A DNA stretch of 64,000 nucleotides. Source: Sabellastarte sp. h YS-2021 (taxonomy: Eukaryota; Annelida; Polychaeta; Sabellida; Sabellidae). The notes under the pieces are model-generated. The model was not told the origin of the DNA. It did no database searches and worked only from the letters and a program-made list of their open reading frames with translations. The DNA lies in the NCBI GenBank assembly GCA_964017235.1, contig OZ024931.1, positions 124,817,530 to 124,881,529 on the forward strand, written 5' to 3'. This document shows positions 1-13,200 of this stretch, piece by piece. The translations under genes and the position numbers were made by a program. The first letter of the stretch is position 1. Every line of letters starts with the position of its first letter.

Positions 1-1997
1 GTCCTATAACTGAACATAACACAGAACACTCCCCTCTTTTGGCACATTTTCATTTCTGTATTTATTTTCTTGTTCACTCTGCAACCAATCAGAGAAGCTT
101 AGCCAGAAACATCTGGGTCAAATATGACTCAATAGCCCATTATAATAAGAATCCAGATGTACACAAAAGACACAACTAGCTAGGCTGCTTCAGAGGGAAG
201 ACAGGAGGGGTTATCACTGCATCAATCCAGTGCATTTCAGGTAATGCAGATTAACATGATATTGTCAGGGAGGAAATTTATTATGTTTATTTTGATAAAT
301 AAAAGACTACACATAAACAGGTAAGTTTTAAAGTGTAAAAATTATTTTTAAAATTGTATGGTAAACTGTAAATTTTAGGAGCTGTTTATTTACGTACATA
401 CTACTAAAATATATAGAGACAATAATCGTCACTGTCCAAGATATTTAAGTCTAAATTCACTAGGACTGATGGATTTTAGATTAAGCTCCTATTCAACACA
501 TTGTACGGATTATTGTACCTTGGGTAGGTGACGGATGGAGAAAAGCCAGTTGGTAATAATTCTGTAACATTTTGAACACAGGTAATACAATGGTGGACAG
601 TGTGATGGAAAGGAAAGTACAATGAACAGATGGTAAAACTAGTTGTCTGTTGTACTGTCCTGTCCATAAGACTGTCCAACACTGTACCTCTGTTCAACTT
701 TTACAAGTTATTATAAGACCTAGCCAATTTTAAACCTGGAAGCTGCTCCTAGTGATCCTGTTAAAAAGGCGGGAAAACTGATGCACCACGTGATTTGTTG
801 TGTGAAAATATTGGTCATACTACAGTAAAGATTGGCTTTACAACCTGCTCATAACAGTATGACTCATGAAGATAATTCATAATTATAACCATTGATAACT
901 CAGTGAACGCAGTAATCAGGGAACTTGTGTCAATGCTATTTTCTTGAAACAAGATCACTCGGCATCATTTATCCAGACAAGTGTACAAGGTTAGTTGTAA
1001 CACTATAAAGATAAGTCAATACACCATAAAATAAGTTTTACCTGACATTTGAATGAAAAGATGTTGAGTATGCAAGACAAAAGTGCTCACTTGCACAGGT
1101 TTTTAAGCATGTGTAATATTTGGCATGGGTATCTATAATCATTACACCCATGCTTTTGTCCTTAATGACTGAAAAAATACGTCAAGTAATAAATGAGCTT
1201 ACACTCGGGATCACATTATTTGGGTGGTCAGAAGGCACACACATAACAATGGAACAGGGGTTTAAGCATCTACCTACTATCCCACTAAAACTTGGTGCCA
1301 GATTCACACTCACAACCTTACGGGTGAAATTAGCGTGTACTAACCAATGCAGCAGAGAAATTACTGCATGGGTGATTTACATTTTACGAGTTCATCACTG
1401 GGGAAGGCAACCTGAGTGAGACAGATAAGGATTATCTCTTGTCTTTCTGAATGATAGAATTTAAAAATTATTATGGTTTTGGCACAAATTTTCAAAGGTG
1501 GATCTTCTTATTATATGCTGAGAGTAAAAGTTGTGTGACTAATAATTGGCATCTATCTTCTTTTTAAATTGAACAGAAGTGTACGTCAAGGATGTTCAAT
1601 TCGTGCTGTATTATTTCTGTTGGTTGCTGAAGTATCGGCAGTTTTAATACACAAATCAAAATAGATACATAGTATATATGTAAATGAATGGCTTAAAACC
1701 AACAGAAGCTCTATAAAATAACTTTCTAATGATGTATATAACATATTTGTAGCTTTTAAATCAACAAAATATTTACAAAACACCGGCAGCAACAACGATA
1801 AGTCCATGGCGATGGATGCTGGGGAATATAATAAAATATTTACTGGTATGTATGCCTAGATATTTAGGTGAAATAAATCATGTGGAGGACAATAAATCAC
1901 CACAATCTGTCCTGATGAATTCTGATCCATTACTAATATTTAATCATACTCTCTGTTTAGATAAATCAAACCCATACGGGAAACAACTTTGGAAATC
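1..1997. other. Gene-free upstream stretch
   Basis: No exon-like coding segment was recognised here. The short open frames (for example 476-697 on - and 1120-1419 on +) have no recognisable family and look like chance frames in A+T-rich DNA. Around 1270-1350 there is a weak tRNA-SINE-like stretch in reverse orientation. The 5' untranslated region and promoter of the oxidase gene starting at 1998 presumably lie at the right end, but no clear TATA or initiator element could be assigned. Confidence 0.5.
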
Positions 1998-4900
1998 ATG
2001 GCGGATTTAGAAGAGATGAGGGATAAGTTACAAGCAGACATTGGAGAGGAACCTGAAGTGGAGATTGATGAATTTGAAAACTGGGCAACGACAAGAACGA
2101 TCCAAAATCTCCTGATTGTGAAGCCTACCAGTCTGACCGAGGTCCAAGCTGTGGTGAAAGCAGCAGCAAAGAATAAGGCAAGTATTTATGACACCTCAGC
2201 AACAAATCTCTGAATTTGATTGGCTGAAATCAGACCACATGGGCCTTTGGGTTTACCATAGGAGGTTATAGGGGTCATATGACACCCACTGTTCCTCCAT
2301 TCTGATGAAGATCACTTGAAATTCTGTCTTAACTGTTTAAAGATATTTATGGATATAAATTATGTATTAGACCATCGTAACTACTTCATATTGTTAAGAC
2401 ACTGATTTAGACATTCAGGCAGGCAATTATTCATTGAATGCATTTCATAAATTTGAACAATTTAATGAAATGCTTTTGTAGTGCAATCATAATATCAGGT
2501 GGATGTAAAACAAACAGTAAAATAAACCATGGAATTTGTTTGCATGTTGTAAAATGGATGAAACACTTTCTTGTGACATACAAGTACTCTTTGTTTGATT
2601 AAATGTATAACCATTTTCTAATGCTGACACATATTAATTATTTCATGGGTAGGTATGAACTGTCCATCAACAACTTAAATAATTGAGTATGTTTCTTGTC
2701 ATCCTTTATGAAATGAAAGCTACATTTTATAAGAGACCTCAAATCAAATGTCCAATGTTTTCAGTTGTGTGACCCAAATTACAACAGTGAACTCTCAATT
2801 TGGTCATCACTTTATTTTGACAAAATTACTCAATAATTAAGGGCATGATATATGGTACAATGATATCACAACTTTTATGTGAAATTTCCTATTTTAGCTG
2901 AGAGTGCGTTGTGCGGGTGCCAAACACAGCTGGTCCCCTATGTTTCCTGATGAAGGAAACGTTCTGATGTACAACCAAGACATTCAACGTCATGACGGAC
3001 CAAGAATTGAACTGCTCGAGGTATTTGAATAGTATTAGAAATATGTAAGGAATTAAGACAACTCTGATAACCCAGTCTCACCAGTACTATGGGTACAATT
3101 CTTCCTGTTGTTCTACAGTGGAAAGCAGTAGTCATGGCGACAATACCTTGTTTAAAAATTATGTGTATGTTTACATTACAGCAACATTAATTCAGTTTAC
3201 ACTTGTTATTTTCTCTTATTCACTCACAGATATATGGAGATATGTTTTTAGATTTCTCAGTTTTATGATTGTTTCATTATTTTTAAGACTCTTTGCTGGT
3301 ATTAAATATAACACAGGGTTGCAATACCAACGGGCCTTGTTTAACGAAAATTATGACAGCCCAGAAATAGATTACCCTAAAGACACCTCTGTCATTAACT
3401 TCCGCCGCCATAAAAGATCAAACTTGGATTAAATGTCCCTTCCAACACTATATTGTGTCTAATTAAACTGTTACTCATAATGTATGTCTAATGGGGATAT
3501 TGCTAAAACAACAAACATTAACGTTTCTGCAGCCAGGCTTTTCTATTCTGACAGAATATACAGTAAGCTTGAACCTATTTTATATTTTAAGGCATAAATA
3601 CACTTGATACATAACTAAATTTTGCCAATAATCGAGATGCACAAGATCCTGGTGAAGCCCAGGAGATTTAATGCATTCAAACACCTTCTGAAACAAGGCC
3701 TAAAGGAGTTTCAGTCTACTAGCATGAGCCACAAAGCCATCAGAGACAGCAGTAGTGCACTGAAGCGGTCACCCATCCCCAGTACTAATGAAGCCCATTG
3801 CTGCTTCACTTCAGTGGACAGACAGATTGTCATCATCACACTACACCACAATCCATGAAAGACTGGAGACCAAAAAAAAACGAAAAAAGTGATTCCTAGA
3901 AGCACAAACCTCGCTAAAACTCACCCTTAAAAAGAGAAACAAGCATTAAAATAAAAATAAGTTGGTAGCTCATACCCATTATAACCACTAATATCCCATC
4001 AGGGCCTGACTGGATGGCACATGTTGCTGTAAGATGGATTGGAAGCCACAAGAGCTAAGTGATAAAAATATTATTATGGGACACCCACCTTACCACCATC
4101 TTATTTTCTGTATGAATGAGTTTGATTATTAATTATATATGCAATGGCCTCGTATGGATTAGCTGTGGATGAAAGCATGAAAATGATCAGTTTGATTTCA
4201 AGATTTTATTAAAAATAAGTGACATTTTAGGTGAACAAGTTGTGCTTTTTTCCCCAAATATTTATATATTTTTTCAAAAATATGACACTACACAAAAATT
4301 ATGCTTGTACAATGAGAAATGTATTGAACATGGTTTCTGCTGGGATTTTATATTGAAATCCAACCAAAAATGTGGGCTTAATGCAAATTAAATCAAATTA
4401 AGCTAAAATTGCTTAGTGTGTAAAATATTTCTCACACCTTTTATTAGGAAACTTAATAATAATTTACTAAATGAGGTCAATGGCTGAACAGTTAAATATA
4501 ACTCTCCTTATGGATAAATGTTAATGCAATGAAACAGGCAGAAGTGATACAATAATACCTTTCTAATAACATCTGCATGCAATATTTTCACTGGAGACAT
4601 CTTCGGATACAAGTGTTTCCAAAATGTCACCGCTTAAACACTCAAAAACACATCTTAATTCATATTTAAAATCTTTTTATATGTTTGGTGAATTGAATGG
4701 GCTAAACTATTGAGTAGGTTGTTACTTGGGGCAATTTAACTGGCCAACTTCAATTTTCCTCACCACCTTCATGGTTGTTTTTTTACTGAATCCTTTTCTA
4801 TAAAAGGACTGCATCTTCCCTAAAATCAGCATGTCAGACGAATAGTTATATAATTATACACTGTTCAGCCTACTCTGTCCATATAGCAGTCTTTATGGCT

Positions 4901-7900
4901 GTGTGAATGTATTCTTTTATCATCTCTGCCAAACGGGTATTAAAATCATGACCATCTATCTGTGTGTCCATTTATTTGTTAGTAGGATTATGCAAATACT
5001 TCTGGTTGCATCTTCATGAAAAAAATAGATGGGTCTTGGTTAAACTTAGGTACCATTAAATTTTGAGAGTAATCCCAATCACTGCCTGGATACAAAAATA
5101 TCAATGATCGGGATATTCCCATTTATGAGTGAGCCTTTTTCCATCAAAAAAATGTCGGACCATGGAGCTGGTATGCACTCTCTGAGTGCTTTTGTTCTGT
5201 TTTGTTTCTGGTGTTGTGTTATTTGTTTTGGTGTTTTAGTATTTACAATACCCATTTATTATGTATATTTACGAATGCAATACCTTTTTTATTGTTTTGT
5301 TTTTGTTCCAACATACAAACATATGCAATAATGTACAGAATATACAGGCCATAAATTGAACCCAAGTAAACAAATCTGCTAAGTACAATATAGTATGTAA
5401 GAACTCTTTATCAAAATACAATTCTGTCAATATATATAACAAGATGGAGTCACATCACTTTGGACTATTATGGGAATTATCTTTCTCAAACTTAACTTTT
5501 GCCAGATATCCCTGCTCTGAGTAAACTTTGATAAAAAATTGCAATTCAGATTTTAGTTGTTATCCTTCATGGCTTGTCAAGCAGCCATATGTTTTGGCGG
5601 CAAATAAATAAGATGCTTTGGAAGACATGTGATTCTTTATTTGTTACTCCTAAAAGGATTGACACTGGATAAAAAAATGGATCTAAAAATTAGATACCCA
5701 AGATAACCATAAATTTATATGTTGCCAAAATTTCTGTACATTATTGCACCTAATAAACAAATGGACAATAGTTTCTGTAACACAATGTTTAAGAAAGTAG
5801 AAATATGAAAAAAAAACAGATGATTATTAACTGGATTACAATATGAACTGTCCTCATTCTGGAGCACTTATCACTAAAGACCATGTGAAAGAACATATTT
5901 GTTAACTTGAAAAATCTCTAGTTTGGTAATGCATTTTCAATTGATATTGCTAGAATCCAGATGGGTCACATAAGGTGAATGTGATGAGTGGAGTGACTGT
6001 GGAGGAACTGATGGAATTTGAATTGGAAAATAAGATTGCCCTGCCGTGTAATGTTATCCTCACAACCCCAACTTATGGTGGCATTGTGTCTCTAGGATGT
6101 CATGTAAGTTACAATCAAGATAACATAGATCCATTGTATATTATCAGGAAACTACCATCAGCTACAAAGCTATTTTTTCTGTCCTGACAAAGATTGATAA
6201 TTTTTCCATGAAATTTCTTGTAAAAATGCATACATTATATAATGGTAAATTAGCTATCGCTAGGTTATAAAGTAGGTGTTTTTATTAGCTTAGCAATTGG
6301 TATTAAATTTATTCAGATAACACTTATGTTCATAGTTTATAGATATGTGAATGTTTATTATTGGCTGGTTTGCCTGACGTAGTACTATTTAAAATGATTC
6401 AGGGTGTTGGTTGGGATTGTCTGGGTGTATCAGACTACTGTACTCAAATGAGAATCGTGGATGCTTCTGGAGAGCTCAGGACCTTTCGCAAAGAAGATGA
6501 CCTTGACATGATGCTGGCAGTCCAGTGTAACCTGGGCATGTTTGGCATTATTTATGACATGGAGCTCCAGGTATGGGAAGAGAAAGTTGCCCACGTGTAT
6601 GACGACTTCACTTACAATGCTGGAGACCTGTTTTACAATGCTGAGAAGCTGAAGGAAATGGTTACCACAACGGATTCTGTGGAGATCTTCCATTTCCCAT
6701 TCAATAGTGTGGACTGGAGTGATGCTGCAGAACAGCTGGCAAACATAATTGGTTTCAATCAAACCCTGACACGAGAGGAGTGGGACCCAAAAAATGACCA
6801 ACTGTACATCCGGAGAATATTTTTCCATAATCCAGAGGATGCAAAAGACGAGGAATTAATTCATGAGACCTACTACAAAGCCATGAATGTGCGTACCTGG
6901 CTTGCAGGCCATGCCATGAGTGTGATGGATGATGTTCTTCTGACCTTTCCTGAAGAGGTCACCCCACTTATATGTAAGGCCAGCCACAACTACATAAGAG
7001 AAACAACAGCAGGTGTCAGATGGCAGGAGCTACCCAATGCCATCCATTACAGGCCAAACATTGAACTGTTTGCTGTTACAGACATGGAGGTCTGTGTCAA
7101 TGCACAAGAGGATTTCAGCAATGTCACCCAAGTATGCCAGACCATATTAGAACTTGTCAGGCAAGAAGGAGAAACAGGCAGATTCCCTCTCAACATTGCC
7201 TTGGAGATGAGGTGGATGAAGTACAGTGAAGCTTACCTGTGTCCAGCAATTGTGGGCAGTCCTAGTGAAGGAGGATCTGGTCAAACCTTCTACATTGAAA
7301 TCCTGAGCTATGCGCACACACCTCACTGGGAAGAATTCGCCAATAAAGTGGCCCTGGAACTTATGAAAATCAAGGGCGTGCAGTTTCACTGGGCAAAAGA
7401 ATGGGATTACATAGATGGAGTCGTCAAGTATATCCAAGAGGTAAGCTTTTACACAACGTTCTTAACATCTAACCACTGAGCACTAAGCAAAATCTCTTCT
7501 GTTTATGGCTAGGACTAAGACTTAAATACACAAACTCAAATGCGTGAGGTGGGTTTGTAAAAAGTTAATGCTACAATCCTTCAATTGAATAAATGAGAAC
7601 AATGAATGTGTGATGTCATTAGGTTTTATAAAACAGCTATGATTGGACAACAGAGAAAATACTTGCAATTCATCTAATGTTTTCTCTGTATCTTACTGAC
7701 TGCATTTTACATGTACTGGCCATTATAATCGTCATTATGAAATTCTTCTCTTGTTCTTCTTCATTGTATTAAAGAATGTGAACAATTTGTTTTGCATACT
7801 ACCAACCATGAACAGATATACTTTAAAAAAAATATTATGATCTTGTGTTCTCATGAATTCTATTCCATTCTTCCTGTTTAGACTAATGCAACAAGAATCA

Positions 7901-8055
7901 AGAAGTTTAAATCTGCTCTGGCGCGGTCTGGATGTGACCCGGATGGTGTCTTTTTGAATAACAAGCTGCAAGAAATCTTTTATCCTAAACGTGAGATCAT
8001 CGAACCAGAAGAAAATTTGGAGCCCAAAAAGTCAAGCAGCTGTACAGTTCTATGA
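1998..8055 (+). CDS. FAD-linked aldonolactone oxidase (L-gulonolactone / D-arabinono-1,4-lactone oxidase-like), copy A, five exons
   Basis: Exons are 1998-2177, 2898-3020, 5954-6103, 6403-7440 and 7882-8055, all joined in phase 0, giving 554 aa. The N-terminal third is the FAD-binding (PCMH/VAO-type) fold. H70 in CAGAKHSWSP lies where gulonolactone oxidases carry the His bound covalently to FAD. The C-terminal part is the ALO domain, with EMRWMKYSEAYLCPA and the HWAK catalytic motif at residues 480-483. Family members oxidise aldono-lactones with O2 in ascorbate or erythroascorbate synthesis; the actual substrate here is inferred. The protein is about 100 aa longer than vertebrate GULO, mainly inside the 346-codon exon 4. 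It ends in SSSC-TVL, a CaaX prenylation signal (X = Leu favours geranylgeranyl). Intron 1 has a GC donor (AAG|GCAAGT), supported by the matching paralog boundary. The ATG at 1998 was chosen because it opens MADLEEMRDKLQ. The gene is convergent with the copy at 10210-14474. Confidence 0.9.
3021..5953 (+). other. Intron 2 of oxidase copy A
   Basis: This 2.9-kb intron is A+T-rich. It contains an open frame of 104 codons (3118-3432, hydrophobic N-terminal half) and another of 78 codons (3622-3858). Neither resembles a known family and neither has splice support. No intact transposon was recognised. Confidence 0.5.
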
Positions 8056-10209
8056 ACAATCAAAACACAAATTCTTGTTTTTGTTCTGAATGAAGACCAT
8101 AATCATGCATTTGTTACTGTGATGACTCTAATGGTGTGGTTATTGTAGATTGTATACTAATCTGACTCATAAACAAAAATGATTCGTGCCAGATGAGCAA
8201 CTGCATTATAAACCTTAGATTCCAATCTAGTTGTACAAAAATCCTTTCTGTGTAAGGATGTAAAAACTTTACTACCAAATCATAGTATTTTACATCATGC
8301 TATTTGTATCAGTAAAGCTGAACTCACATCAAAGATAAATGCTAAAAATACATTCTGAAATATAAGCCAATGTAAGACTAGTAAAGTATAGAATACTAAC
8401 TTTGTGATTCATGACCCCCATATGAAGATTTATCAGTGCACTTCAATAATGTGTTTTAAAGTTTAAAATATTTGACATTTAGCTCAGGTTTGCTTGAAAT
8501 TACGTATGCAGTATATTATTTCTATGTTGTCTTTCTCCTGTTTTCCTCTACAGTTTTACAGTTTTGATCTGTATATCTGTTGTCTGCTGTAAAACAATGT
8601 GTTTTGGAGTGATGGAATGTTTGAGTTGCTAAACATTTTAATTTTAAGTCAAATTTTCAGTTTAATAAGTACACTAAAGAATATAGAAAACTTGTGCAGA
8701 ACATATTTAGTCATGTATAGGTTACTTAATCATTTACACGACAATATATACAACTTATATCTTGCATATATGCCCATATATGTATGTTGTATATGAATCT
8801 TGTATGTGCGTCTTAATATCTCATATGTATGACTTACTTTTAGGTAAAGTATACAAGTTATGAATACACATGAATATAAATACACAGTTTACTAAGCCAA
8901 ATATTTGACTTTACACAAAAGCAGTTTTTCAGGCCAGGGCTTCTGGTTTAAATAAAAGGGTTCTCTATTTACTTTATTCTTTGTATTTATCTCAGATCCT
9001 CACAGAGAATAACTTATCTGGGTCCAAGTCAATGTTTACCAAAATGTGAATCTTGAAGGCATCAGCTTACCTTTTCAGAGATTTTATTGATATAAATAGT
9101 ATTACCTTAGTGATGGTCTACTCTGCCAAGCATAGACTAGCACTGGTATGTGGAAGTTTGGCAGTATCCTGCTGAAAATGATTTCAGCACTATGTTAAAG
9201 CCTTAAACATAAACAAAAAAAAAACAAAGAATATGATGGGAAACTTTCTTATCTGGTAATGTAGATAGTGAACCATTAAAAGTCACAAAGAGGAAGATTT
9301 GAAGTGATCGAAAATAGGTGATTGTTGTCAGGTGCATGTTGTGTTTGGTCATAACATCGGTTATCAAGTTGTATGTAGGTGTATGGTTAACTTGATGGTT
9401 GAAATAAACTGGTCATATCAAAGTTAGATGAATTGCTTGATCAATTGATTGATTTAAGTTTAATGTCATGGAGTACATCATATCAGATATTTAAATGGGA
9501 AAGTTTTCGCCTTGGGACGAAAATATCCTCAAATTACAAAGATCATACAGAAAAGAAAACAAAAAACAACAAACACCACAGCCTACTGGGACATAACATA
9601 TCACCTTTTGACAACACTGATAAACTCTTCCTTCCAGACAAAAAGGGCATAAGTCCTCAAGGAATTTCATTACTTGATGCAGTTTTTACTGTTTTAAAGT
9701 ACACAAACTTTATTTAAATTTTCAACAGCAGATTCCTACATTAGCCCCTCTGTACACAGCAGTTGTTAATTATCTGAGATAAGTGTACATTACAATACAC
9801 TTGCCATGCACCATTAGTTTGTTTACTTAGCATCACACTTGACAGAGGAATGAAGCTTCCTAAATGCTCTTTGACCCCTCGAATTTGGGCTTTAAGGGGC
9901 TGCAGGTGATTTTGTTGGGTAGTAACGATTCTGCATTGAAAACCATTGGGAACAAACAAGTCAGAGATATAAAAATGATATTCCTGATAAAATGAATAAT
10001 TTGGCAGTATGTTCTACACACATGGGTTCAAATCTAGCTGATAAGATGATAATGTATATATACTTGTTTTAACCTTTGCTTTTGAAAGTGATATAAAACA
10101 CCAGCTTTGTTCCAAAATACTAAACAGATGCCGGCAAACTGACAAACAACCATTAAAGCAAACATAACAGTTGCAACTCAAGGTCAGCATTTATTCATAT
10201 TTATCCACT
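8056..10209. other. Spacer between the convergent oxidase genes
   Basis: This is the downstream flank of both oxidase genes. No further coding exon was recognised; the 94-codon frame at 9433-9717 has low-complexity Lys/Asn content and no family. An AATAAA on the + strand near 8951 could end transcripts of the left gene. On the - strand, AATAAA at 10195-10190 lies about 15 bp past the stop codon of the right gene. Confidence 0.5.
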
Positions 10210-13200
10210 TTACATGATTACACAACTTGAGGATTGCTTAATCTTTTCCTCATTGGGCAAATCTTCATCGTCAGAAAACAGCAGAGAGTCTATCTTCTTG
10301 TTCAAAAACATACCATCAGGATCACAGCCAGATCTCTCTAGAGCAGATTTGAACTTTTCTAGCTGCGGTTTCCAAACCTAAAACAGTAATGGCAAGGCTA
10401 AGTATAAAAGTTTTTTTATTTGGCAATCTGGTGGCTATTTCCGACAATACTTTTCTGATAAAATGCAAAGGCTGAAACCAGGTGCTGAATTTATAAGGAT
10501 TTAATTTTATATCCCTTTTGAACAATTTAATAAGCCTTTGTACTGGTGGCGCCATTCAGTGAAATTATGCCTTATTCTAATAGGCATCAACGGATTTGTA
10601 AGCCAATTTATTTTGTTCTTTTTCGTTATTCATGTATATACTTAATGAAAATGTGTTTTATGAAATATATAATCACACAGAATTAAAATATATTTTATAA
10701 AATCTGGTATAACATGCCACCGATATAAATAATATAACCCTCTCCCACCTTTTGTGTGTACTGCTTGAAACCATCCACATAGTCCCATTCCTTGGCCCAA
10801 TGAAACCTCGTGCCTTCTATTTTCATGAATTCCTGTGCCACTCTGTTGGCAAACTCTTTCCAACCAGGTGTGTTGGTGAAGCTTAAGACTTCCAGGTAGA
10901 CTGTGTGGCCAGAACCTCCTTCTGAAGGGTTGCCAACAACAGCAGGACATAGATATGCATCACTGTACTTCATCCACCTCATCTCCATGGCAACATTCAG
11001 TGGAAACCTCCCATTCTCTGCATCAACCCTCAAGATATCTAAGACAGCTTGGCAGGCCTGTGTAATATTGCCAAAATCTTCTTTGACATTGAAGGCGACC
11101 TCAAGAGCTTGGACAGAGTACAGAGTTGCATTGGGTTTGTAATGAATGGCATTGGCTAATGGCTGCCAGACTTCCTCTTGTGTAGATTTGGCGAGGTAGT
11201 TGAAACTGGATTTCACAAGCAATGGGGTAATCTCTTGTGGAATCTTTATCAAGAATTTGTTGACAAATCGAATACCCTGTGATTCAAACCATTCGCAAAA
11301 GTCCATTTTCTTGTAATAGCATGAGTTGACGAGTGTTTTGTCTTGGACCAAGCCCTGGTCTGGAATGTTGACTTTCTTTATCCACAGTCTGTCATTCTTT
11401 GGGTCCCATTCATCCCTTGTTAAAGCTTCATTGTTGCCCAGTAATCTAGTCACTTGTTCAGCAGCATCAGACCATTTGGTACTGTTATATGGCCAATAAA
11501 AGATCTCTACAGAATCATTGGACATCACAAGATTCTTTAAATTCTTGGCATTATAGAAGATGTCATTAGCTGTGGTATTGAAATCATCCTGCACTCTAGC
11601 TATTTTCTTCTCCATCACTTCTATATGCAGGTCATAGATAATACCAAACAACCCCAGACTGCACTGCACTGCTCTCATCAGATCTGCATCATCTGATGGT
11701 CTGAATGTCCTCAAGATTCCATCAGAATCCACTAACCTGATCTGAGTGCTGTAGTCTGATAGAGCCTTGAAATCCCAGCCAACACCCTACAAATAAGAAC
11801 TTTACTATATACCTTTATATTAGTTTAAGGTATTATTATTTGCACATAAAATGAAACTGAATTATGGTATTTAATTCCAATTCCAATTCAACTTTTATAG
11901 CACTTAATCTCTGCCAAAGTGACAGACTCTAAGGTGCAACATCATAAGCATAGTCACAAAAAATCATTGTCCTTATCCATAGCAATGGTCGACATCACGG
12001 AGAACGCCATATGGGGTGGAAAATACTAAGGAGGATAAGCTTGGCAGAATAGGTATGCCTTAAGTTTTTTTCTGAAGGAAGCAATAGAAGTGGCAGATCG
12101 TACATCATCCGGGAGTTCATTCCATATTTTGGGAGCATCATATGCAAAGCTTAGACCAAACTGCTTTGTGGATTTGTAAATAGATGGTTGATATTGATGA
12201 ACATGTAGAATTATACCATCAGATTGACTCAACCGAGCATTATAGGCACATTGTCTAACTTTGAGGAATGGGCTGAAATATTTTGGACAGTTAGTATGTA
12301 GGTATTTGTACACCAGCAAGGCAGTCTTGAAGATGCAATGGTGTCTTATGGGTAGCCAATGAAGGGCTTTTCTTAGTGGAGTGGTATGAGAAAGACAAGT
12401 GGCTCTACAAACAATTCTGGCCAGACTGTTTTGAATGCATTGTAGCTTGCGTAGGTACCTACTGTGGCTATATATAACCAAATGTTTTTGTGAGTAATTT
12501 GTCTTGTATATCTGTTCATACCTGTTACACTATAAGACATTATTTCACAAAAATCAAAAGTAATTGCTTCATAAAATAATGTTGAGCCAACATCACATAA
12601 CCACATGCAATTATTTGTATTTAAATCCAAATAATTTATGGGACGAAACGAAGCAGAAAAATAAGGTGACTAGTAAACTTGAGTTATAGCATCTTACTTG
12701 TAATGGTGATGTAATATGGTACGAATTGAGATCAAGTACTGTATAAGTGGCAATGTTCACTTCAGCTTACTTTACATATGTAGCCAATAAGCTAGGAAAT
12801 CCATTCTGGAAAAAAATTGAAGTGCAATTAATCTGTTAAAAAGGGACTTATAGCTTACATGACAGCCCGGAGCTATCAATCCGCTAAGAGTTGTTGCAGT
12901 CAATATAACATTGGCTGGCAAGTTGACGTCATTCTGCAGTTCAAATTGCATCAGTTCTTGTACAGTTACACTACAAACTGCACTAATTTTAGGTTTCCCA
13001 TCTGTACCCTTCATTTCAACAAAGATAAAACATTAGTAAGTACAAATTCATACACAATATTATACATCTATAAGTAACAATACGGTAAACTAAAATGTCT
13101 CTTAATGGATGGTGTATATGTATTTTTTCATTCAAACTGACAATGCAGTTATCACATCTGATGATTGCAGGCAATTTCATCCTTCATTGGCATATGCACC

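Noticed and set aside
3118-3432. 104-codon frame with hydrophobic stretches
   Set aside because: It lies in intron 2 of the oxidase gene, matches no family and has no splice sites or conserved neighbours; chance is likely in A+T-rich DNA.
6430-6828. 132-codon open frame on - inside oxidase exon 4
   Set aside because: It is the antisense shadow of a well-supported coding exon and has no own family features.
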